DNA of 64,000 nucleotides. Origin: Dyella_A sp049445995. Lineage in GTDB: Bacteria; Pseudomonadota; Gammaproteobacteria; Xanthomonadales; Rhodanobacteraceae. The stretch lies in contig NZ_JBMSDZ010000005.1 of assembly GCF_049445995.1 (NCBI RefSeq), positions 1-64,000 of the forward strand, in the 5' to 3' direction. Position numbers and translations under genes: made by a program. Below are positions 15,802 through 24,774 of this stretch, piece after piece; the first letter of the stretch is position 1; every line of letters starts with the position of its first letter. The notes beneath the pieces were generated by a model that did no database searches, was not told the origin of the DNA, and saw nothing but the letters and a program-made list of their open reading frames with translations.

Positions 15802-17280
15802 ATGCCGATCGATCGTCGCGACTTTCTCAAGCTCAGCGGATTCACGGCGCTCGCGAGCAGCCTGCCGAGTATCGGGTATGCCACTGACGAGCCGCCTGTG
15901 GCGGTCCTGCCGCAAACAAAGGCTGACGTGGCGCTGACCATCGGTACCGGCCTGGTCGAGGTGGCGCCGGGCCGGATCATTTCGACGACCACGTACAACG
16001 GGCAGTTCCCCGGTCCCTTGCTGCGCTTCAAGGCGGGCCGGAAGGTGATCGTGGACATACGCAACGACACCGATACCCCCGAACAACTGCATTGGCATGG
16101 CCAGTTTGTTCCTGATGCCATTGATGGCGCGGCGGAGGAGCGCACGCCGTACATCACCGCCCATGGCCTGCGGCGTGAAGTGTTCGTGCCGGGACCGTCG
16201 GGCTTGCGTTTCTACCATACGCATTTGCGCGCCGGCAGCGACTTGAGTCGTGGCCAATACAACGGCCAGGTGGGCGCGGTCTACATCGAACCGAAGAACG
16301 ATCCGGGGTCGTACGATCGCGAGGTCTTCCTGGTGCTCAAGGAGTTCGAGCCGTCCTTCAGTCAGGGTGGCGACATGGCGCAGGATTTTCTCACCCCCAC
16401 GGATGTCGATCCGGCGCTGAAAGCCGTGGGCGAAGCGGCGATGAAGGCGTCGCTGGCCAAGGGGATGCCGCACGGCTACGAGGTCGGCTACCGCGTGTTC
16501 ACCATCAACGGCAAGATGCTGGGTCACGGTGAGCCGATCCGGGTCAAGCAAGGCGAGCGCGTACTGTTTCATGTGGTCAACGGCAGCGCGACCGAAATCC
16601 GCAGCCTCGCTCTACCGGGTCACACGTTCACCGTGGTCGCGCTGGACGGCAATCCCGTGCCCACGCCAGCGCCGGTGCCCGTGCTCTGGTTGGGCACGGC
16701 CGAGCGGGTGTCGGCGATCGTGACGATGAATCGGCCGGGTGTCTGGGTGCTAGGCGATCTTTCCGACGATGATCGCGGCAACGGCATGGGCATCGTCGTC
16801 GAATACGCCGGGGCCAAGGGCACGCCACGCTGGGAAAAGCCACCGGCCTCGCGCTGGGATTACCGGATGTTCGGGAAGCCGGAAGCACACGTCCCGGAGC
16901 CGGACGAAGTCATCGAGATGACCTTCGCCAAGGACAACGCCGCCGATCACGGCTTCAACCGCTGGACGGTCAACGGCATCGCCTATGACATGCACACCAT
17001 GCCAGTCACCCGAAAACTGTCACTCGGCCGGCGCTACCGTTTGCGCCTGCACAACACCACCGACGACATCCATCCGGTGCACTTGCATCGGCACAGCTTC
17101 GAGCTGACGCGCATTGCCGGCCATGCGACCGCCGGTGTCATCAAGGACGTCGCGCTGCTGGGCGGCTACCAGAGCATGGATCTGGACTTCACGGCGGATC
17201 AGCCGGGGCTGACGCTGTTCCACTGCCATTCGCAACTGCACATGGATTACGGCTTCATGGTGCTGTTCGATTGCGCATGA
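15802..17280 (+). CDS. Tat-exported multicopper oxidase
   Basis: 492 residues starting MPIDRRDFLKLSGF, a twin-arginine signal with a short hydrophobic core. All four copper motifs are visible: HWHGQF (97-101), FYHTHLR, HPVHLHRHSFE and the C-terminal HCHSQLHMDYGFM with the T1 Cys, two His and axial Met. The strong ribosome-binding site GGGAGTAAGG precedes the ATG. It oxidises metal ions or phenolics in the periplasm with reduction of O2 to water; CueO-, CopA- or laccase-like roles cannot be separated here. There is no Met-rich insert. It is co-transcribed with doxX and overlaps chrA by 4 bp. Confidence 0.9.
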   Translation: MPIDRRDFLKLSGFTALASSLPSIGYATDEPPVAVLPQTKADVALTIGTGLVEVAPGRIISTTTYNGQFPGPLLRFKAGRKVIVDIRNDTDTPEQLHWHGQFVPDAIDGAAEERTPYITAHGLRREVFVPGPSGLRFYHTHLRAGSDLSRGQYNGQVGAVYIEPKNDPGSYDREVFLVLKEFEPSFSQGGDMAQDFLTPTDVDPALKAVGEAAMKASLAKGMPHGYEVGYRVFTINGKMLGHGEPIRVKQGERVLFHVVNGSATEIRSLALPGHTFTVVALDGNPVPTPAPVPVLWLGTAERVSAIVTMNRPGVWVLGDLSDDDRGNGMGIVVEYAGAKGTPRWEKPPASRWDYRMFGKPEAHVPEPDEVIEMTFAKDNAADHGFNRWTVNGIAYDMHTMPVTRKLSLGRRYRLRLHNTTDDIHPVHLHRHSFELTRIAGHATAGVIKDVALLGGYQSMDLDFTADQPGLTLFHCHSQLHMDYGFMVLFDCA

Positions 17281-18515
17281 GCGAACAGGAACCGGTGCCG
17301 ACCAGGGCAAGTGTCGCGTCCAATCATGAGCCGCGTGGAAGTACGCTGGAGGTCGGCGCCGCGTTCCTGAAACTCGGCGTATCGTCATTCGGCGGCCCGA
17401 TCGCCCATCTGGGCTATTTCCATCGCGAGTTCGTGGAGCGACGTCGCTGGCTGGACGAGGAGCATTTCGGCCAGTTGCTCGCGCTGTGCCAGTTCCTGCC
17501 CGGGCCGGCCAGCAGCCAGCTTGGCTTTTCGCTCGGTCTGTTGCGTGCCGGATGGCGGGGTGCGATCGCGGCGTTCCTCGGCTTCACCCTGCCTTCGGCG
17601 TTGCTGTTGTTCGCGTTTGCCGCGATGAGTAGCTATCTGGCCGGGCCGTTAGGTCAGAGCGCGGTGCACGGTCTCAAGCTGGTCGCTGTGGCGGTGGTCG
17701 CCCAAGGTGTGCTCGGCATGGCACGCACGCTGACGCCTGATCGCAACCGCGCCTTGATGGCTGCCGCGGCGGCGGGACTGATTGCGATCAGCGGCAGTGC
17801 CTTGATGCAATTACTGGTGGTGGCCATCGGCGCCGCGCTGGGGCCGTGGCTGTGCCGACAGGTCGCGGCGAAGCGTGGGGAGTCGTTCGCGCTGCACTAC
17901 GGTCGGCGCACCGGCGGCGTCTTGTTACTGATCTTTGGCGCGTTGCTGGCGACGGCGCTGTTCGTGGCGCCGGGCCTCCCGCCGCTGGCACAGGTGGCTG
18001 GTGCGTTCTATCGCGCTGGCGCGCTCGTGTTCGGTGGCGGGCACGTCGTGCTTCCGCTGTTGAAGCAAGCGGTGGTCGATCCGGGCTGGATCAGCAGCAA
18101 TACGTTCCTGGCCGGCTATGGCGCGGCGCAGGCCGTGCCGGGCCCCATGTTCACGCTGTCCGCGTTTCTCGGCGAACGTCTGCAGGGCGGTCAGGGCGGT
18201 GCGCTCGGTGCCACCGTCAGCCTGTTGGCGATCTTTCTGCCGGGACTGCTGCTGGTCGCCGGCGCGTTGCCGTTCTGGCGGACGCTGGGTAACCGCGACG
18301 GCGCCGCCCGCATGCTGGCGGGTGTCAATGCGGCGGTGGTCGGCCTGTTGGCGGCCGCGCTTTACAATCCGGTGTGGGTCAACGCCGTGCATGACGCCCA
18401 GGATTTTGCCATCGCGCTGATCGCGTTCACGCTGCTCGTGGCCGCGCGTTGGTCCGCACTGGCCGTTGTCGTCTGGTGCGTGGCTGCCTCAGTCTTACGG
18501 GTAGTTTGGAGTTAA
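17277..18515 (+). CDS. chrA: Chromate efflux transporter ChrA (CHR family)
   Basis: 412 residues, the bidomain (long-chain) form. The first CHR domain has FLKLGVSSFGGPIAHLGYFH and LCQFLPGPASSQLGFSLG; the second has GALVFGGGHVVLPLLKQAVV and GYGAAQAVPGPMFTLSAFLG. About ten to eleven membrane segments are expected. It exports chromate from the cytoplasm. The ATG overlaps the oxidase stop (ATGA), which makes it the last gene of the padR-doxX-oxidase-chrA operon. No chrB regulator is present; the PadR protein may take that role, which would be an unusual arrangement. Confidence 0.92.
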   Translation: MSEQEPVPTRASVASNHEPRGSTLEVGAAFLKLGVSSFGGPIAHLGYFHREFVERRRWLDEEHFGQLLALCQFLPGPASSQLGFSLGLLRAGWRGAIAAFLGFTLPSALLLFAFAAMSSYLAGPLGQSAVHGLKLVAVAVVAQGVLGMARTLTPDRNRALMAAAAAGLIAISGSALMQLLVVAIGAALGPWLCRQVAAKRGESFALHYGRRTGGVLLLIFGALLATALFVAPGLPPLAQVAGAFYRAGALVFGGGHVVLPLLKQAVVDPGWISSNTFLAGYGAAQAVPGPMFTLSAFLGERLQGGQGGALGATVSLLAIFLPGLLLVAGALPFWRTLGNRDGAARMLAGVNAAVVGLLAAALYNPVWVNAVHDAQDFAIALIAFTLLVAARWSALAVVVWCVAASVLRVVWS

Positions 18516-18734
18516 TGGCAACGAGCGATCGCGGCTCTGGAGTTAACCAGGTTCTACGTTGTTTGGCTGAGAGTCGAGATCGGCCAAAAACCGTTCGTTG
18601 CGGTTCAAATCGCGCCGCTACATCCGGCATTATCATGGCGACCAGCTGCCTCGGCCCGCAAAATTTCATGGTTGTGCCCGCGACGTGTCATGTGGGACGT
18701 TCAACCTACGCCTTTCCCCAGATCGGAGTTCCAT

Positions 18735-19697
18735 ATGCGCTTGTTGATAGCTGCAATGCTCCTTTGCGGTTTAGTCGGGCAGAGCGCGCGTGCCCAGGTG
18801 CCGGCATCGGGACAAAAGAACACCGCGAATCACCCCTCGTGGACGGATCTGCAAAAACCGTTCCGCATGCCAGCATCCGAGCGAGAAAACATTGCAAACA
18901 ATCCCTCATGGACGGCTCCGCAGAAACCGTTTCGCATCTATGGCAACACATGGTATGTCGGGCCTCAAGGCCTCGGCGTCTTCCTTATCACCGCGCGTAC
19001 TGGCGATATTCTGATTGACGGCGGTGTGCCGGGAGACGCTTCACTGATCGAAGCGAATATCCGAGATCTCGGCATCAATCTGCGCGACATCAAATGGATT
19101 CTCCTTTCGCATGAACATTCCGACCATGCCGGCGGCATGGCGCAACTCGCGCATGCCACGGGTGCGCAGGTGATCGCGGGTGCTGCGGGCGCCACGTTGC
19201 TGGAAAGCGGCGGTCACGACGACCCGGAGTACGGCGGCAGATTTCCGTTTCCGCCAGTGCATGTGGCGCGCACTGTGACCGATGGCGAGAAGTTGCACTT
19301 GGGTGATCTGTTGCTGACCGCACACTCGACACCCGGACACACCAAAGGCAACACGTCGTGGACGTGGATGTCATGCGAGGGCAAACGCTGTCTACACATG
19401 GTTGATGTCGGCAGCCTGTCGACACCCGGGTTCAAATTGATCGGGAATCCGAAGTACCCGAATATCGTGAAGGACTTCGAGCACAGTTTCGGAGTGGTCG
19501 CGGCGTTGCCTTGCGACATCCCGCTCGCTCCGCATCCGGGCATGGTGAATTTTTGGGAACGTGTGACCAAGCGTAAACAAGGTGATGCGGATGCGCTGAT
19601 AGATCCCACGGGATGCCGCGCTTACGCGACAGATGCACGCGAAAGTTTCGAGGCACAACTGACGAAGCAACGCGCGAATGCTGCTTCAGTAAAATAG
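18735..19697 (+). CDS. Subclass B3 metallo-beta-lactamase with duplicated N-terminal segment
   Basis: 320 residues, longer than the roughly 290 usual for B3 enzymes. Signal peptide 1-20 (ending ARA). The zinc ligands are complete: His126, His128, Asp130, His131 in SHEHSDHAGG; His202 in STPGHTKGN; His267 in LAPHPGM. The N-terminal signature PSWTAPQKPFRIYGNTWYVG resembles mobile or environmental B3 enzymes such as LMB-1 more than L1. The segment just after the signal peptide is a tandem duplication of 23 residues (22-44 and 45-67, 15/23 identical). It is expected to hydrolyse penicillins, cephalosporins and carbapenems in the periplasm. It has a GGAG ribosome-binding site and a 219-bp upstream gap, so a separate promoter is likely. 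It is convergent with tnpA. Confidence 0.93.
   Translation: MRLLIAAMLLCGLVGQSARAQVPASGQKNTANHPSWTDLQKPFRMPASERENIANNPSWTAPQKPFRIYGNTWYVGPQGLGVFLITARTGDILIDGGVPGDASLIEANIRDLGINLRDIKWILLSHEHSDHAGGMAQLAHATGAQVIAGAAGATLLESGGHDDPEYGGRFPFPPVHVARTVTDGEKLHLGDLLLTAHSTPGHTKGNTSWTWMSCEGKRCLHMVDVGSLSTPGFKLIGNPKYPNIVKDFEHSFGVVAALPCDIPLAPHPGMVNFWERVTKRKQGDADALIDPTGCRAYATDARESFEAQLTKQRANAASVK
18798..18935 (+). repeat. Tandem duplication inside the beta-lactamase gene (2 x 69 bp)
   Basis: 18798-18866 and 18867-18935 encode VPASGQKNTANHPSWT-DLQKPFR and MPASERENIANNPSWT-APQKPFR. They are in frame, equal in length and 15/23 identical, so the duplication has diverged. The second copy aligns with the normal B3 N-terminus. 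Confidence 0.9.
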
Positions 19698-19818
19698 TAG
19701 CGGCCGTCAGCTTAGGGTTGATAGTGACAGTTGCCACGACCGGCTTGATCGGGCACTTGGGGTTGCTAAGTGGTCGACACCGGTACAGTGGCCAGCGATT
19801 ACCGGAACGAGCGGTCAA

Positions 19819-22800
19819 TCAGACTGGAATACGCAGCTCGCCTGGAGTGCGCAAGGGTCGGAACTTGCCTTGCCCGAGCAGCCGGCTCTGACGCCAGATA
19901 TAGTCGCCAGTCAGGTTGATATGCTCCCATCCCAACGGTGACAGATGCGGCAGCAACGTCTCGTCAACGACGTGGCCGCCATCGCGGAGTGCTTGAATCG
20001 CCCGTTCCAGGTACACGGTGTTCCACAGCACAATCGCGGCCACCACCAGATTGAGACCACTCGCCCGGTAGCGCTGGTTTTCAAAACTGCGATCGCGGAT
20101 CTCGCCAAGCCGGTTGAGAAACACTGCACGGGCAAGCGCGTTCTTGGCCTCGCCCTTGTTCAAGCCGATCTGCACGCGGCGGCGCAGCTCGACGTGCTGG
20201 ATCCAATCGAGCACGAACAGCGTACGCTCGATGCGACCGAGTTCACGCAGCGCGATAGCCAGGCCGTTCTGTCTGGTGTAACTCCCCAGCTTGCGCAGCA
20301 TCAGCGATGCGGTGACGGTGCCCTGTTTGATTGAGGCCGCAAGGCGAAGGATGTCCTCCCAGTGTGCCCGGATGTGTTTCACATTGACGTTGCCACCGAT
20401 CAGGGCAGCGAGTGTCGGGTACGACTTGGCATCGCCGTGGATGTATAGGCGTTTGTCAGCGAGGTCGCGGATGCGCGGTGCGAAGCGAAAACCGAGCAAG
20501 TGCATCAGGGCGAACACGTGATCCGTGAAGCCGGCCGTGTCGGTGTAGTGCTCCTCGATGCGCAGATCCGATTCGTGGTAGAGCAAACCGTCCAATACGT
20601 GGGTGGCATCCCGCACCGTCGCATTGATCACCTTGGTGTGGAACGGTGCGTACTGGTCCGAGATGTGGGTGTAAAACTGCACACCCGGTTCCTGACCATA
20701 CTTCAGGTTCACCTGGGCAGCGGCGTGCCCATGGCCACCCGCCCTGAAGTTCTGGCCATCCGACGACGACGTGGTGCCGTCGCCCCAATATGATGCGAAC
20801 GGCTGGTGAAACTGCGCATTCACCAGTTCGGCCAATGCCATCGCGTAGGTGTCGTCGCGGATGTGCCACGCCTGCAACCAGGTCAGTTTGGCGTAGGTGG
20901 TGCCGGGGCAGGATTCCGCCATCTTGGAGAGGCCCAGGTTGATCGCGTCAGACAGGATGGCGGTCAGAAGCAGATGACGATCTTCGGCGGCCGCACCGCT
21001 CTTCAGATGCTTGAAGTGCCGCGTGAATCCGGTCCAGTCGTCGACCTCCAGCAGCAGCTCGGTAATCTTCAGGTGTGGCAGGCGGCTATAAGCCTGCTGC
21101 ATCAATGCTTCGGCTGCCTCCGGCACGGCATTGTCCAGCGGCGAGAGCTTCAGATGGCCCGTCGCGGTGATTGCGGCGTCGGGAAGCTCGTTGGCGGCGG
21201 CGAGCTGCTCCACCGTCGCCAACTCGCGCTCCAGTACGGCCAGGCGCGAGGCGAGGAATTGCTCACCGTCCGTCTCGATGGCCAGACCCAGCTCGCGCTG
21301 GTCGCGCTGTGCCGCGAAGCGGGGTGGCGGCAACAGGTAGTCCTCAAAATCCTTGAATTGACGGGAGCCCTGCACCCAGATGTCACCCGAGCGCAGCGCG
21401 TTCTTCAGTTCGGCCAGCACACACAACTCGTAGAACGGCCGGTTCATCCCTTCGTTCGTACAGACCAACGGCTCCCAACGCTTGCGCACAAACGAGGCGG
21501 GCACGTCGTCCGGTACCTTGCGTGCTTGACGGCGGTTCATGTCCTTGAGCAACTCGACCGCAGCGAGCAGGTCGCGCGCCACCGGTGCAGCGCGCAAGGT
21601 CAATGCTTCCAACAGCGCCGGTGTATAGCGCCGAAGTTGATGAAGACTGTCACCCACCAGAGCGAGGAAATCGAAGTCGGCCGGCCGCGCCAGTTGTTCG
21701 GCTTCGACAATGCTTTCGCGGAACACCTCCCACGGGATGATCGCCTCGATAGCAGCGAACGGATCACCGCCCGATTGTTTGGCATCGAGTAGGGCGCGGC
21801 CGATGCGCGAGTACAAGCGCACCTTGTCGTTGATCGCCTTGCCCGCCTCCTGGAAGCGATCGGCGTGATGCCGCTTGGCCCGGCTAAACAACGCGCCCAT
21901 GAAGCGGTCGTGCAGGTCGATGATCTCGTCGATCAACGTGGCGCGGGTATCCAGGATCACGGCCACTAGCGTCGCGTAGCGACGACGGGGCTCCAGGTCG
22001 CGCAGATGCTGGGCGGTCATTTGGCCGCCCTCACGGGCGAGCTTTAACAGGCGGTTCTGATGGATGGCGTGCTCCAATCCGTCCGGTAGCCACAGCTCGC
22101 GTAGAACCTTCAACCGCGCTAGATGCGCCAGGATGTGTTTGGGTTTCGGTGGACCGGGCGGCTGTCGCAGTCAGATCAAACCACTGCCTTTACTGCCTTC
22201 GCGCATGGTCAGCAAACCATCCAGAGCGCGACGGTGCTGATCCGCCAAGGGCGACGTCAGCGCTTCATGCACGCGACGTGTGCCGCGTGTCAGGGCTTCA
22301 CTACAGACCCGCTCAATGACATCGACCGTCGGTAAAATGACTCGTTGTTGCCGCAGCGAGTCGATCAGCGCCTCGACCAGCACCATGCCACGGTCGGTCT
22401 GCTGGGCGAGCTCGCTGAGCTGGTGGACCACGCGGCGATAGTCGGCCGCCGAGAACGGTCTCAGGTTGAGCCACGTCTGCAGTTCGGCCAGATGCTCGCG
22501 CCGAGTTTCCGGCCGCTGTGCATACTGCGGCCACACCGCCGGCTCGATGCGCAACTGTCGACCGACGTGCATCAGCAACGCCGCGGGCGGCTCGCCATCG
22601 GGCGGCAACGCGAAACCGGGATGGAGCAGGTAGCACAACTGCACCGCGAAGCCGAGTCGGTTGTGATGGCCACGGCGTTGCCGGATGGCCGCCAGATCGG
22701 CATCGCTGAAGGTGTAGTGCTGAATCAATGCATCATCGGAGCCCGGTAACGCCAGCACGCTGTCGCGCTCGGCGCCGGACAAGATCGAGCGACGGGGCAT
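19819..22800 (-). pseudogene. tnpA: Tn3-family transposase, interrupted by one in-frame stop
   Basis: One continuous frame of 994 codons, the normal length for Tn3 transposases, but codon 210 is TGA (22171-22173 on the minus strand). It lies between REGSKGSGLI and LRQPPGPPKPKHILAHL, where relatives have T-W, so a TGG-to-TGA change explains it. The N-terminal part (MPRRSILSGAERDSVLALPG) is the DUF4158 DNA-binding domain; the C-terminal part is DDE_Tnp_Tn3, with ILSDAINLGLSKMAESCPG, FASYWGDGTTSSSDGQ and the segment LGRIERTLFVLDWIQ. The downstream ORF could be translated from the ATG at 22113 as 764 residues lacking the inverted-repeat-binding domain. It is read towards the beta-lactamase gene. 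Confidence 0.88.
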
Positions 22801-22957
22801 AGCGAAGCTCCTCTTGAAAACGCAGGTTTGTGATAACCCGGGCGGGGATCGCGCCCGGTACCGTGGCTCAAGGCCTTGCGATTCTCAAAAACAGTTCTTG
22901 AAACCCAATTCTCGCACGACTACCCTAGCCATGAGTTTCGATAAAGGAGAATGCCAG
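22801..22957. promoter_or_regulatory. Intergenic region between tnpA and mntA; likely res site and divergent promoters
   Basis: 157 bp separate the divergent tnpA and mntA genes. In Tn3 elements the resolution site and promoters usually lie in such a gap. It contains a dyad CCGGGCG/CGCCCGG (22838-22844 and 22852-22858) and two similar words, TCTTGAAAACGCA and TCTTGAAACCCAA. I could not define the three resolvase subsites by eye. Confidence 0.4.
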
Positions 22958-23248
22958 ATGCGCCCGTCGATCGTGCTCGATCTCAAGCGAAGTGCCGTGC
23001 GCGAGGCGGCCAGCCGCTTTCGCACGGCGAACCCACGCATATTCGGTTCGGTGCTGCGCGGCACGGATCAGGAGGATAGCGATCTGGATTTGCTGGTCGA
23101 CGCGCTGCCAGGCGCGACGCTGTTCGACTTGGGTGGTTTGCAGGTCGAGTTGGAATCCTTGCTCGGCATCCCCGTCGATCTCCTGACGCCCAGTGATCTG
23201 CCGGCCTCTTTCCGTGCCCAGGTGCTCGCGGAAGCGCAGCCGGTATGA
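22958..23248 (+). CDS. MntA-type antitoxin (minimal nucleotidyltransferase)
   Basis: 96 residues from MRPSIVLDLKR; an AAAGGAGA ribosome-binding site lies 9 nt upstream. It has the minimal nucleotidyltransferase fold with the GSxxRG motif (Gly30-Ser31) followed by DSDLDLLVD (Asp42, Asp44). In the MNT/HEPN systems this protein neutralises the HEPN RNase, in studied cases by AMPylating it. The ATG of the HEPN gene overlaps its stop (ATGA). Its location between tnpA and tnpR matches the known habit of Tn3 elements to carry toxin-antitoxin pairs in the transposition module. Confidence 0.9.
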   Translation: MRPSIVLDLKRSAVREAASRFRTANPRIFGSVLRGTDQEDSDLDLLVDALPGATLFDLGGLQVELESLLGIPVDLLTPSDLPASFRAQVLAEAQPV

Positions 23249-23610
23249 GCGATCACCGCCTGGATGACTACCTGGATCACATGCGACAGGCAGCGACCGA
23301 TGCGTGTCGGTTTGTGGACGGCTTGAACAAGGACGACTTCCTTGCCGATAAGCGCACCCAGCAGGCGGTGGTCATGAGCCTCATCATCATCGGTGAGGCC
23401 GCCACCAAAGTCATGGATGGCTACGCTGTGTTCACCCAGGACCATCCCGACGTACCATGGCGGAGCATGCGCGGGATGCGTAATCGCATCGCCCACGGCT
23501 ACTTCGACATCAACCTCGATGTGGTGTGGGAGACGGTACAAACCGCGCTCCCCAACTTGTTGCAGTTACTGAGCACCGTGCGCAACAACGACGACGCTTC
23601 TCACCCATGA
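23245..23610 (+). CDS. HepT-like ribonuclease toxin (HEPN, DUF86)
   Basis: 121 residues, all-helical. The HEPN catalytic motif R-x4-H is intact as Arg79-NRIA-His84 within MRNRIAHGYFDI; SLIIIGEAATKV is the other family hallmark. It is translationally coupled to mntA (4-bp overlap) and overlaps the next gene by 4 bp. It is a toxin RNase held in check by MntA. Stabilisation of the transposon or its host replicon is the inferred role. Confidence 0.9.
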   Translation: MSDHRLDDYLDHMRQAATDACRFVDGLNKDDFLADKRTQQAVVMSLIIIGEAATKVMDGYAVFTQDHPDVPWRSMRGMRNRIAHGYFDINLDVVWETVQTALPNLLQLLSTVRNNDDASHP

Positions 23611-24200
23611 GTCGTCCCATGCCTGCTTTGCCCGTGCTGACCCTTCACGGCGGTTGGATCCGTGAATTCGTCGACGCGCCCGGCCCGTGCTTTGCACTGG
23701 GGTTGATTGAAGAGCACGGGCAGTCCTATGCGTGCCTGGCGTTGCGACCACCGGAGGAGATTCCACCCGGGGTCACCGAAACGGGCTTTAGCTTCGGTCA
23801 CGCCGTCCTCGGCACGGCTTCGTATGAAGTCATCCAGTTCTCGTTCCACTTCTATGGATTCGCCACGTACCACGCGCTGGTCAATCCGAACAACCCGATC
23901 GTTCAGACCGTCTTGGCCAACATGACGGGAAGCGGCGACTACTTCTTCTTGGCTCTGGGTCCCGCCGGCGGCGTCACCACCTTCCGCTCCGACATCGAAC
24001 GCGATCTCTTGATGGGATTAACCGATAACTACGACCGTCTCCAAGGCTCCACCACCACCGAAATACAATATCTATCTGCGTTGGCCCAGTTTGCTCGGGA
24101 TCCCGAACCACCCGGCTTGGTGCTCAACTGGGTATGCAAGAGCGCCATCCGCTATCTGGACCTGACTCGCGATCGCGTCGCGCTGAAGCCGGCGTCATGA
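23607..24200 (+). CDS. Unknown protein encoded with the MNT/HEPN pair
   Basis: 197 residues, not recognised. The start at 23607 gives MSRPMPALPVLTLHGGWIRE and overlaps the hepT stop by 4 bp (ATGA), so it is part of the same operon. The product is soluble, with no signal peptide or membrane helix. Aromatic-rich segments YEVIQFSFHFYGFATYHALV and GSGDYFFLALGPAGG suggest a compact beta-rich fold. It ends 16 bp before tnpR. It may be a third component or modulator of the toxin-antitoxin system, or a separate passenger; nothing in the sequence decides this. Confidence 0.7.
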   Translation: MSRPMPALPVLTLHGGWIREFVDAPGPCFALGLIEEHGQSYACLALRPPEEIPPGVTETGFSFGHAVLGTASYEVIQFSFHFYGFATYHALVNPNNPIVQTVLANMTGSGDYFFLALGPAGGVTTFRSDIERDLLMGLTDNYDRLQGSTTTEIQYLSALAQFARDPEPPGLVLNWVCKSAIRYLDLTRDRVALKPAS

Positions 24201-24216
24201 CCCCGAGTGCGGCGCC

Positions 24217-24774
24217 ATGCTGATCGGCTATGCCCGTGTTTCCACGCAGGACCAGAACCTGGATCTTCAGATCGAGGCGCTGCGCAAAGCTGGTTGCAAG
24301 AAAGTCTTCGAGGACAAGCTCAGCGGCAGCCGTGCCGATCGCCCGGGGCTGGCCAAGGCGCTGGAGATGCTGCGCGAGGGCGACACGCTGGTCATCTGGA
24401 AGCTCGATCGACTCGGCCGTAGCGTGAAGCACCTGGTCGATCTGGTTGGCGAGTTGCACGCACGCGAGGTCCAATTCCGAAGCCTCACGGACGCCATCGA
24501 CACCAGCACGCCGTCGGGGCGGTTTTTCTTTCATGTTATGGCCAGCCTCGCCGAAATGGAGCGGGAACTGACCGTGGAGCGCACGCGCGCGGGTTTGGAG
24601 GTGGCGCGCCAATTGGGTCGCACGGGTGGCCGCAAACGACAGATGACCGAGAGCAAGATCCGGTCAGCGAGAAAGCTGCTGGCCGAAGGCATTCCGCCAC
24701 GCGACGTGGCCAGGAACCTCGGAGTATCGGTGCCCACGCTGTATCGCTGGATTCCGGCATCGTCTCACTCCTAA
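24217..24774 (+). CDS. tnpR: Serine resolvase (TnpR)
   Basis: 185 residues. It has the resolvase/invertase catalytic domain with Ser9 in MLIGYARVSTQDQNLDLQ, the conserved arginines in LVIWKLDRLGRS and AEMERELTVERTRAGL, and a C-terminal helix-turn-helix (IPPRDVARNLGVSVPTLYRW). It resolves cointegrates formed during replicative Tn3 transposition. Its stop codon TAA (24772-24774) lies inside the right inverted repeat, so the gene runs to the very end of the element and transcription could continue into the flanking LacI gene. Confidence 0.95.
   Translation: MLIGYARVSTQDQNLDLQIEALRKAGCKKVFEDKLSGSRADRPGLAKALEMLREGDTLVIWKLDRLGRSVKHLVDLVGELHAREVQFRSLTDAIDTSTPSGRFFFHVMASLAEMERELTVERTRAGLEVARQLGRTGGRKRQMTESKIRSARKLLAEGIPPRDVARNLGVSVPTLYRWIPASSHS

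Noticed and set aside
18798..18935. Repeat in the beta-lactamase gene as a possible CRISPR or assembly artefact
   Set aside because: Only two copies, no spacers, and the copies have diverged at many positions while keeping the frame, which is against both ideas.
22171..22173. Selenocysteine or programmed recoding at the tnpA TGA
   Set aside because: Relatives have tryptophan there, and no selenocysteine insertion structure or slippery sequence was noticed. A plain nonsense change fits better.
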